Assembly (NCBI GenBank): GCA_005881295.1
Contig: VBHS01000212.1
Coordinates: forward strand, 1 to 5,587
Direction: 5' to 3'
Length of the DNA: 5,587 nt
From: Chloroflexota bacterium
Lineage (GTDB): Bacteria > Chloroflexota > Ktedonobacteria > Ktedonobacterales > Ktedonobacteraceae
Shown piece by piece: positions 1 to 5,587 of the stretch. How positions within the stretch are numbered: the stretch's first letter is position 1; the number at the start of each line of letters is the position of its first letter. The notes beneath the pieces were generated by a model. The model was not told the origin of the DNA, did no database searches, and saw only the letters and a list, made by a program, of their open reading frames with translations. The translations under genes were made by a program, and so were the position numbers.

Positions 1-1582
1 TAATAAAATCGGCTGGCAGGTCAGAACCGGGATTGATCACCGTATCTGCATACGTAACGGCGATGCGTTTGGTCGGCGTGGTCGCGATAACCAACTGATA
101 CATTGCTTCTGGATGCAAAGGCATCAATTTGCCATCCAACAGCACGTCGCGGTGTTCTCTCCAGAAGGAGAGCCAGAAGCGTGCCATCTCAAGATGCTGC
201 TCTGGCAGGGCATTCAGGAGCAGCGAGATCTGAGGTACAGCGAATAGGATATTCACAATTTGCAGGGCTGCGCTTTCTACCGGCTCGTCCCTGTGCCACA
301 TCAGCATATCAGAATGAGCGGCCGTACTACCGCACAGTAGCCGGATATCTAGCGTTCTTTCGCGGTTGGTCAGTGCGTCATTCGGGCAGTCGCCCGCACG
401 GAACATATTACCATATTTGCGCATAAGCGGCCCAATATACGTTTGCCGGAATTCCACCATGATATCTGGCTTGATTTTTCGGAGGCGCTCAATGATATCC
501 GCCAAAAGTCGATCCACCGCTTCTGGCACTGACAGGTAATCTTGCCCCTGGACATACTCCTGCTTCCTGAAATTGAAACTGTCAACGAAGTCGAGTTTAA
601 AGCCGTCCAGGTCCCAGTCGCGTAGGGCCCGCTCATAGGTCGCGATGATATACTCGCGCACCTCTGGAAAGCGTGGATCGAGCACTCCAGCGCCGAGCCT
701 ATCAATGACTTCCAGAGTTTTTCCCGCGAAGTTCGACCATGCCTTGCTGTGTTTCCCGACAAAGGGGACTGAGTACCACAGGATGTACTTCATACCCAGT
801 TGGTGAACCTTCGCCACATGTGCTCTCATGTCCGGAATTTTTTCCGAGGCGACCTGCCAATCCCCTGTATACGCGTAGCCCCGCTCATTACTGGTTGTCT
901 GCCAGCCATCATCAACAATTACAGCCTCGCAACCGAGCGCTTTTGCCAACTTGCATTGTTCTTCTATCTGTGAAGCGACGAGTCCCTGGTGGAAGCTGTA
1001 CCACGTGGAATACATCGGCAGCCGCGCGGTCTCAGGAACACGTGCCGGTTGATAGCCTGGCTGGGCGGCCCACCATTGCTGCACCTGCTCCAGGCTCTCA
1101 TAGTAAGGGATATCGCGCGTATCGAACCGCAGGGTAGCTTCGTATACCTTAAGTGGTGGTGAAGGTTCTAAAAATAGCTTAATGGAGCAATGCAGCATTG
1201 CAGTTTCCTCGTGAACGCCTACACGTATCTCAGTAGCGCGCAGCGCATCAGAAAAAGCAAATGTGAGCCTGTTTCGCCCGCTGAAACTGTGCAAACTACA
1301 TACTGGGGCCTGGGATGTAACCTTCGACATGAATCCTTTAATCCATTCTGGCGGCAGACTTTTATCATGATCACCTGCTGTACGCCAGTAGGCATGAATA
1401 TCGACTACGGGATGTGTCCAGAAAAGCGTAAATGCCGGTGGAGATGCAGGCTCTTCAGCGACCATCCTGATATGTATCAGGTCGATGCCTTCTTCTAGCT
1501 GCGTCGCTGAAAGGGAGGTCCAAAAAGCATCCTCAGTTCCACTTAATGTTATCTCATGCCTGCTCGTCTTAATACTGCCCAT
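1..1582 (-). CDS. Alpha-galactosidase, GH36-like (clan GH-D), C-terminus cut by window edge
   Basis: The frame from ATG at 1582 stays open to the left edge: 527 residues are visible and no stop is reached, so the gene is 3'-partial. An in-frame TGA at 1592-1594 fixes the start at 1582 or later; no good Shine-Dalgarno is seen. Residues 1-180 look like the N-terminal beta-sandwich. The (beta/alpha)8 barrel follows, with YSTWYSFHQG (191-200), VIVDDGWQT (221-229), GFKLDFVD (327-334) and RAGDCPNDA (395-403). By comparison with GH36 enzymes, Asp224/Asp225 should bind galactose, Asp331 in the K-x-D motif should be the nucleophile, and Asp398 the acid/base. The C-terminal sandwich begins near 490. 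The family releases terminal alpha-linked galactose from melibiose- or raffinose-type sugars. No signal peptide is seen, so it is probably cytoplasmic. The stretch LWYSVPFVG (268-276) replaces the WFEPEMV-like stretch of classical GH36 enzymes, so the exact substrate is uncertain. Confidence 0.88.
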   Translation of the reverse strand, partial: MGSIKTSRHEITLSGTEDAFWTSLSATQLEEGIDLIHIRMVAEEPASPPAFTLFWTHPVVDIHAYWRTAGDHDKSLPPEWIKGFMSKVTSQAPVCSLHSFSGRNRLTFAFSDALRATEIRVGVHEETAMLHCSIKLFLEPSPPLKVYEATLRFDTRDIPYYESLEQVQQWWAAQPGYQPARVPETARLPMYSTWYSFHQGLVASQIEEQCKLAKALGCEAVIVDDGWQTTSNERGYAYTGDWQVASEKIPDMRAHVAKVHQLGMKYILWYSVPFVGKHSKAWSNFAGKTLEVIDRLGAGVLDPRFPEVREYIIATYERALRDWDLDGFKLDFVDSFNFRKQEYVQGQDYLSVPEAVDRLLADIIERLRKIKPDIMVEFRQTYIGPLMRKYGNMFRAGDCPNDALTNRERTLDIRLLCGSTAAHSDMLMWHRDEPVESAALQIVNILFAVPQISLLLNALPEQHLEMARFWLSFWREHRDVLLDGKLMPLHPEAMYQLVIATTPTKRIAVTYADTVINPGSDLPADFI

Positions 1583-1713
1583 GTGTTCTGCTCACTGAGT
1601 GATTGATAGAAAGTCTGCCACCTTAGCGGTGCATTCGGGAAATGCGTGGATGATAACCAGAGCCGATAATGAAGTTTCACAAAATAATCCGAGAATCGTT
1701 AGCTCCACATTTG

Positions 1714-1727
1714 GCCGATCAATCGGC
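1714..1727. promoter_or_regulatory. Operator-like inverted repeat GCCGAT-CA-ATCGGC
   Basis: Two perfect 6-base arms are separated by two bases, about 130 bases upstream of the galactosidase ATG. A degenerate second copy (ATCGGC at 1742-1747 with a weaker partner arm) lies 20 bases away, close to two helical turns. Single GCCGAT half-sites also occur at 1662-1667 and 1861-1866. The symmetry and spacing suit a dimeric transcription factor. Which protein binds it cannot be told from sequence; the neighbouring response regulator is one candidate. Confidence 0.4.
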
Positions 1728-1799
1728 GGTGTGCGCGATAAATCGGCACCTACGGTTTTCCCAGGAATGTGCGAATGCTCCACTTAGCACGATGAACGT

Positions 1800-1857
1800 A
1801 AAAAAAAGTTTCACTTTAGTCCAGGTCTATAGTTCACCTTTTTATGCGCCCACCTGG
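1800..1857 (-). terminator. Possible weak terminator after the kinase gene
   Basis: On the minus-strand transcript, CCAGGT (1857-1852) can pair with ACCTGG (1826-1821) across a 25-base loop. A small AAAGU-GAA-ACUUU hairpin (1817-1805) then runs straight into a U8 tract (1807-1800). The large loop and the A/U-rich second stem make this atypical for a Rho-independent terminator. The run of U and the position 80-140 bases past the kinase stop are the only support. Confidence 0.25.
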
Positions 1858-1874
1858 GGAGCCGATGCATCCCA

Positions 1875-1898
1875 CAGGGCGCAATGCATTGGGCACTG
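1875..1898. repeat. 24-base imperfect palindrome just past the kinase stop
   Basis: Ten of twelve positions are symmetric, centred on a perfect CAATGCATTG core at 1882-1891. A second small palindrome, GATGCATC, lies at 1864-1871. The structure begins 40 bases after the kinase stop codon. On RNA it could form a G/C-rich hairpin that protects or ends the kinase message. It has no U tract, so it is not a textbook terminator, and an operator role is equally possible. Confidence 0.4.
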
Positions 1899-1938
1899 CG
1901 GTGCGGCCCCTACGCCCTCCTGTTTCTTCTCATTGCGC

Positions 1939-3483
1939 TTATTTGAAATGGATTGGAGCCAATGGCAGGCTCAACGTAAAGGTGCTCCCTCTGCCTGGAG
2001 TGCTCTCGACCTCTATGGTGCCTTGATGCTCCTGTACTATGCTCTGTACGATGGCCAGGCCAAGGCCGCTGCCACCGCGATCACGGGAGCGAGTGCGGTC
2101 AGCGCGATAGAAGCGCTCGAAAATGTGCGGCAGGTCGTCGGGAGAGATACCGATGCCTGTGTCGCTCACTTTGACTATAGCGAAGCGCTCATCGGTAGTG
2201 AGCGATAGGGAGATAGTGCCTTCATAGGGTGTGTATTTGAGCGCGTTGTCCAGAAGCGCAACCAGCACCTGCTTCAGTTGATCGGCATCGCCAGGCACAC
2301 TGGCCGGTGTGATATGTTGCAGCAGCAATCGCGGTCCCTGCTGTCTCACGTCGTCGATCCCGTTTTCTCGCGCGGGTTGGTACTGGCGAAAGACCTCGAG
2401 CAGGAGGCTGTCCAGGTCGACCTGTCGTTTCTCCTCATTTCTATTCTTATAGCCGTTGGCTACGGCTATAGCTTGAGATTGTTTTGATTGGCGGGAGGCG
2501 TCTGAGCGGGCAAGCGTTAAGAGGTCACCTACGAGGCGACCCATGCGATTGGCCTCAGCCTGCGCGTCGGCCAGCGCCGCCTGTGCCTCTTCGGGTGGGA
2601 GATCGGGCGCTTTTGCCAGGAGATCGAGGTTACAGCGGATGGAAGTGATGGGGGCGCGCAGCTCGTGGGAGGCATCGGCGACAAAGCGCTGCTGCTGCTG
2701 GTAGAGCGCTTCCAGAGTCGCAAGCATCTCATTAAAGGTGGAGGCAAGGGTAGCCAGTTCATCCTTTCCCAACCAGGATTTTTCTGGTACTCGCTGGCGG
2801 AAATCGCCCGCGGTACTGATCCTGCGGGCTGTCCTGGTCATACGGCGCACTGGCGTGAGGACTCCCAGGGTGATAAGCCAGCCTCCCACGAGCGCGAATG
2901 CCAGAACCAGAGCGCTCCCTCTTAGAAGTAAGGAGCGGAGGTCGCCCAGCGATTGCTCAATGTCCTGCTCTGAGCGCGCGGTCTGGATGACATGCAACGT
3001 GCCAATGTCATTATTCACCAGGGTATAGACGCGCACGCGCTGACCGTTAAAGTTGATGGTGCTGAAGATACCATTCGTCATATCACTTTGCGGATTGAAC
3101 CTCTGTAAGGCTGTATGGGCGACCTGTGCATCCCAGGGAACAGGGCTGCTTGAGGGAACATCGAGAAATGTTTGCGTGCCGCCCTTGAGGGGGCCAGATG
3201 TTGTTGCCAGTAAAGAAAAATGCTCGTCCAGAACTTCTATCGAGACCCCACCCGTGCCGAGGCTGTCGACGCTGGGCAGGATAAGGGGCAACGAACTGGG
3301 ATTACTGAGAAACAGGTCTTTGCCCATTCTCACGCTGGCGGCCCGACTGCTGAGGTTCGAGTCAAGGTCACTGTAGGCGCGTTGCTCTGCCTGAGCGTAA
3401 ACGGTCTGTCCAAAGAACCAGAGGGCGAGGGCCAATACGAGCGTATAAAAAAGTGTCAGGCGTAGTTGTAGGGGAATATACAT
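1939..3483 (-). CDS. Membrane-bound sensor histidine kinase (HAMP-HisKA-HATPase)
   Basis: The 514-residue protein senses an external signal, autophosphorylates, and passes the phosphate to the response regulator encoded just upstream. In order it has TM1 (about 9-30), an extracytoplasmic domain of about 150 residues without a recognised motif, TM2 (about 185-209), HAMP (about 210-263), and a HisKA helix with FVADASHELRAP and phosphoacceptor His273. The ATPase domain follows, with N box LLDNALKYTP (Asn413), G1 DTGIG (Asp441), F box FERF (455-458) and G2 GGSGLGL (470-476). The start is chosen at 3483 because GGGGAGGG lies six bases upstream; an in-frame ATG at 3510 with weaker AAAAGG would add nine residues. 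The linker at about 328-356 is unusually long and contains a DNA palindrome. The gap to the regulator stop is 114 bases, wide for such a pair. The ligand is unknown. Confidence 0.95.
   Translation of the reverse strand: MYIPLQLRLTLFYTLVLALALWFFGQTVYAQAEQRAYSDLDSNLSSRAASVRMGKDLFLSNPSSLPLILPSVDSLGTGGVSIEVLDEHFSLLATTSGPLKGGTQTFLDVPSSSPVPWDAQVAHTALQRFNPQSDMTNGIFSTINFNGQRVRVYTLVNNDIGTLHVIQTARSEQDIEQSLGDLRSLLLRGSALVLAFALVGGWLITLGVLTPVRRMTRTARRISTAGDFRQRVPEKSWLGKDELATLASTFNEMLATLEALYQQQQRFVADASHELRAPITSIRCNLDLLAKAPDLPPEEAQAALADAQAEANRMGRLVGDLLTLARSDASRQSKQSQAIAVANGYKNRNEEKRQVDLDSLLLEVFRQYQPARENGIDDVRQQGPRLLLQHITPASVPGDADQLKQVLVALLDNALKYTPYEGTISLSLTTDERFAIVKVSDTGIGISPDDLPHIFERFYRADRTRSRDRGGSGLGLAIVQSIVQEHQGTIEVESTPGRGSTFTLSLPLAPIHFK
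2448..2470. repeat. Perfect 9-base inverted repeat inside the kinase gene
   Basis: The arms TATAGCCGT (2448-2456) and ACGGCTATA (2462-2470) are exact reverse complements around a five-base loop. The repeat encodes kinase residues 338-346 (AIAVANGYK) without breaking the frame. It sits in the linker between the HisKA helices and the ATPase domain, a stretch that is roughly 15-18 residues longer than I would expect for this kinase type. This is consistent with in-frame gain of a small palindromic element, though chance cannot be ruled out from one copy. Confidence 0.6.
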
Positions 3484-3489
3484 TGCTAT

Positions 3490-3497
3490 CCCTCCCC
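3490..3497 (-). promoter_or_regulatory. Strong ribosome binding site deciding the kinase start
   Basis: GGGGAGGG is followed by six bases and then the ATG at 3483. It is the best Shine-Dalgarno match in the window and favours the MYIPLQLRL start over the ATG at 3510. The latter has only AAAAGG (3515-3520) four bases upstream. A strong own ribosome site also fits independent translation of the kinase after the 114-base gap from the regulator. Confidence 0.7.
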
Positions 3498-3597
3498 AGT
3501 GCATTTGCATTTGACCTTTTCGGGTTTGGTGTGTCTACTTGCCCTTCGGGGGCGGCAGGAGCCATGTCCTTTCACGACCCACTCGAGGGTACTGAAA

Positions 3598-4302
3598 CTA
3601 GTCAGCAACACGGAGCACGTAGCCAGCTCCACGCACAGTTTGGATCAGCCGTTTTTCACCATGCTGCTCGAGCTTGTTGCGCAGATGCCCTATATAGACC
3701 TCGAGGACATTCGGCCCGCCTTCAAAATCCCTGCCCCAGATGCGGTCCATCAAGAGTGAGCGCGTCAGGACAATACGCGGGTTGCGTAGGAATAGCGCCA
3801 GGAGTTCATATTCGGTGGTGCTCAGTTCGATGGTGCGATTGCCGCGTGTTGCCTGCCGCGTGGCGGTATCCAGTTCGAGATCCGCGAAAGCTAAGATCTC
3901 ACGTTGAACATCTGGAGGGCTGCGCCTGCGCAGAAGAGCCTTTACTCGCGCTAAGAGTTCCTCAAGCGCAAACGGTTTGACGAGATAGTCATCCGCGCCA
4001 GTTTCAAGGCCAGCGACACGGTCGGCCACTGCGTCGCGCGCGGTGAGCATGAGCACGGCGATATCGTCGTTTACGGCGCGCAGGCGGCGGCAGACCTCTA
4101 GCCCATCGATACCTGGCAACATGAGATCGAGGATCACGAGGTCGGGCGACTTTGTGCGCGCAATAGCCAGCGCTCCCTCACCGTCCAGGGCTGAAGAGAT
4201 GTGATAGCCCTCGTAGGCCAGGGTGCGGCGTAAGGCGCTGGTTACGCGGCTATCATCGTCGACAATAAGTATGTGTGCGTTTCCCATGCTCGTGTCGCTC
4301 AT
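3598..4302 (-). CDS. OmpR/PhoB-family response regulator
   Basis: This 234-residue DNA-binding regulator is the partner of the downstream kinase. The receiver domain (about 10-124) begins HILIVDDD and has the acidic cluster Asp15-Asp17, phosphoacceptor Asp59 in DLVILDLMLPG, switch Thr87 in LMLTARD and Lys109 in DYLVKPF. The winged-helix domain (about 134-234) has STTEYELLALFLRNP, the recognition helix around NVLEVYIGHLRNKLE, and VRGAGYVL in the wing. Phosphorylation should promote dimer binding to direct-repeat sites. The start is uncertain: in-frame ATGs lie at 4341, 4302 and 4287 and none has a clear Shine-Dalgarno. The 4341 start would add a 13-residue tail not typical of the family, whereas 4302 or 4287 gives the usual 229-234 residues. 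All residues needed for activity are present. Its targets cannot be read from sequence; the kinase, the galactosidase or its own operon are possible. Confidence 0.95.
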   Translation of the reverse strand: MSDTSMGNAHILIVDDDSRVTSALRRTLAYEGYHISSALDGEGALAIARTKSPDLVILDLMLPGIDGLEVCRRLRAVNDDIAVLMLTARDAVADRVAGLETGADDYLVKPFALEELLARVKALLRRRSPPDVQREILAFADLELDTATRQATRGNRTIELSTTEYELLALFLRNPRIVLTRSLLMDRIWGRDFEGGPNVLEVYIGHLRNKLEQHGEKRLIQTVRGAGYVLRVAD

Positions 4303-4390
4303 GTTGTCATGGCATATTGCATATATCTGTCCAGCCCCCATGGGTTATAGAAGCAGACATACTGCGATGGTTTGCTCCATGATGCTAACC

Positions 4391-5587
4391 TCAGTGTGTG
4401 ATCCATGCAATACCCCAGGGATTGTGCGCAGGTCCCTGGATAACTTTCTGTGTTTGCCCGTTGGCAGCGCTTAGCAACGTAATCCCGCTGGTTGGGTCAA
4501 CCGCGTACAAGGTCCGGTCATCGCCACTGAGGGCAATCCCTGTTACTGGCTGCCGCACAAGGTAATGGCCCTGCGGGCCGAGATCGGATGTATTCACCGC
4601 CCATATGCCCTGAACGCCCGCGAAGTATAAGGTCTTCTGATCGGAAGAGAGCGCTGCGCCGTTAAAGAGCGTGCGTGTTTTCGCGTTGTTGCTGATACTT
4701 GCATTCCCCGGATTAAAATGGGTGGTATGCTGGATTTTATCATCGAAAATGTCCTGGAGATTAGCGGTATTCATACTGATGCTGTTAACTACACCGATGG
4801 CACCGTTGGCCGCATAGAGCGTACTACCGTCGGCGGAGAGGGCAAGTGTATAGTAATGCAGGAGATCGACAGATTTTCCTACGGGTAGATCAATGCAGTG
4901 TGCAATCGGCGGCTCAAGCTGATCATTGAGTGGCAGGACGTGTATAAAGGCCATGTTGCGCCGGGTGTCGATATAGAGCGTGTAGGCAAATGTTCCGTCT
5001 GCCGACATTTGTCGTGCCAGTGCCGCGCCTGTCATGTTGGGGTCACCATTGGGATTCAAAGTTGTTTTGTCGACAATGGGTGTCTGAACGAGGGTGTTTC
5101 CGCTTACATCATAGACACGCACGTAGTAGTGCCCTGGCGTGTCGTTGAGTCTTTGAAGCAGATAGAGCGCTTTCCCGCCGGGAGAGATGGCATCGAGGGT
5201 GAAATCCCCGTTCAAAGGAATTGTCCTCGTCAGAGTTCCCGACTGCGTATCGACGAGCGCGATGGTCGTCTGATTGACGCTCTGTCCCAGGGCGCGCAAG
5301 GCCAACCATTGCCCGCTTGCCGAGAGAACCGCAGCATCGTAGCCTGTGCCTGTAGTGGAGTAGGTGCCAGGAATGACGAATGTGCGCATCCGGGTTCCGC
5401 TCTGAGTATTAATAACGGAGATTGTCGTCTTCCCATTTGCCGGTGTGGCTGTGTAGAGTCTCTGGTGATCAAGCGAGCTCAGGCCATTCGGCAATGAGAT
5501 AAACTGTGAAGGGTTGGGGTTCGAGGGATGAAATCCCACGATTTGCTGCTCGTAGGACGCGCCTCCTGTGGAGTTATAACCGTCAAG
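4391..5587 (-). CDS. YVTN-like beta-propeller protein, N-terminus cut by window edge
   Basis: The frame is open to the right edge; 398 residues are visible before TGA at 4391-4393. A GTG at 5539 could start translation, but the frame continues beyond it for 16 codons and it has no well-placed ribosome site, so the true start is probably outside. At least six repeats carry the blade signature S-x-D/G-G-x-x-L-Y or close variants. Counting from the GTG, they are near 72-80, 119-128, 179-187, 234-243, 298-307 and 337-346, often followed by D/N-T-x-S-G turns. Such repeats fold as a beta-propeller used for binding and are common in secreted or surface proteins. No catalytic motif is seen. Whether it has a signal peptide, lipobox or membrane anchor cannot be told here. 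It lies 88 bases upstream of the regulator on the same strand, so co-transcription is plausible. Its function is not recognised. Confidence 0.85.
   Translation of the reverse strand, partial: LDGYNSTGGASYEQQIVGFHPSNPNPSQFISLPNGLSSLDHQRLYTATPANGKTTISVINTQSGTRMRTFVIPGTYSTTGTGYDAAVLSASGQWLALRALGQSVNQTTIALVDTQSGTLTRTIPLNGDFTLDAISPGGKALYLLQRLNDTPGHYYVRVYDVSGNTLVQTPIVDKTTLNPNGDPNMTGAALARQMSADGTFAYTLYIDTRRNMAFIHVLPLNDQLEPPIAHCIDLPVGKSVDLLHYYTLALSADGSTLYAANGAIGVVNSISMNTANLQDIFDDKIQHTTHFNPGNASISNNAKTRTLFNGAALSSDQKTLYFAGVQGIWAVNTSDLGPQGHYLVRQPVTGIALSGDDRTLYAVDPTSGITLLSAANGQTQKVIQGPAHNPWGIAWITH

Larger units (their letters stand above)
1583..1938 (-). promoter_or_regulatory. Intergenic region upstream of the galactosidase gene
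   Basis: This 356-base stretch lies between the kinase stop and the galactosidase start and holds no convincing gene. It is visibly richer in A+T than the flanking genes and should carry the end of the kinase transcript and the promoter of the galactosidase. Inverted repeats occur at 1875-1898 (imperfect), 1714-1727 and 1631-1645 (GCATT/AATGC arms around five bases), and there is an A8 run on the plus strand at 1800-1807. A possible minus-strand -10 box, TATCAT, is at 1650-1655, about 65 bases before the ATG, but no matching -35 box was found at normal spacing. The promoter position is therefore unproven. Confidence 0.6.

Noticed and set aside
370..762. 130-codon minus-strand open frame within the galactosidase gene
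   Set aside because: It is in a different frame from the catalytic-domain reading, which carries all the recognisable family motifs.
1592..1783. 63-codon minus-strand open frame ending nine bases before the galactosidase ATG
   Set aside because: It begins with GTG, has no ribosome site, shows no recognisable motif, and lies over the inverted repeats of the regulatory gap. Its nearness to the next ATG is suggestive but not enough to call a gene.
1672..1814. Direct repeat AAGTTTCAC at 1672-1680 and 1806-1814
   Set aside because: One 9-base repeat within a gap of about 350 bases is close to what chance allows, and the flanks do not match.
1669..2208. 179-codon plus-strand open frame
   Set aside because: Most of it is antisense to the conserved ATPase domain of the kinase and its translation resembles no protein family. 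It is a shadow of the kinase gene.
3541..3553. GCCC/GGGC hairpin in the gap between regulator and kinase
   Set aside because: The stem is only four base pairs with no U tract, too weak to call a terminator or attenuator.
4344..4349. TATAAC on the minus strand as a -10 box for the regulator
   Set aside because: No -35 match is present at 16-19 bases, and a single A/T-rich hexamer is not enough evidence for a promoter.
4898..5497. 199-codon plus-strand open frame opposite the propeller gene
   Set aside because: It is antisense to the repeated propeller blades, is cysteine- and arginine-rich in the manner of shadow frames, and has no family resemblance.

Overview
The window is a compact bacterial region in which four protein genes all lie on the minus strand. 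In the direction of transcription (high to low coordinates) they are: a beta-propeller protein whose N-terminus is beyond the right edge (4391-5587), an OmpR/PhoB-type response regulator (3598-4302), its membrane-bound sensor histidine kinase (1939-3483), and, after a 356-base non-coding gap, a family-36-type alpha-galactosidase whose C-terminus is beyond the left edge (1-1582). No RNA gene, CRISPR array, insertion sequence or phage gene is visible.

The organism is a bacterium of moderately high G+C (mid-50s percent by eye). The wording of the kinase (the FYRADRTRSRDRGGSGLGLAI-like stretch around its G boxes) and the mix of a YVTN-like propeller, a two-component system and a glycosidase resemble soil Chloroflexota of the Ktedonobacteria type. 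This comes from memory of such proteins, not from a search, and should be treated as a weak placement.

The regulator and kinase form an orthodox pair: receiver Asp, HisKA His, N box and G boxes are all intact. The kinase has two membrane segments around a roughly 150-residue extracytoplasmic domain with no recognised ligand class. The propeller gene is 88 bases upstream of the regulator (49 if the longer regulator start is used) and could be co-transcribed with it. The galactosidase keeps the clan GH-D catalytic and substrate-binding residues and has no export signal, so it should hydrolyse alpha-galactosides in the cytoplasm after uptake.

The gap before the galactosidase is the main place for regulation. 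It has a 14-base inverted repeat and five copies of the hexamer GCCGAT within about 205 bases. The most distinctive structural oddity is a perfect 9-base inverted repeat inside the kinase gene. It lies in an unusually long linker between the phosphoacceptor and ATPase domains, as if a small palindromic element had inserted in frame. I see no clear sign of a wholly new biological system; the findings are modest leads.
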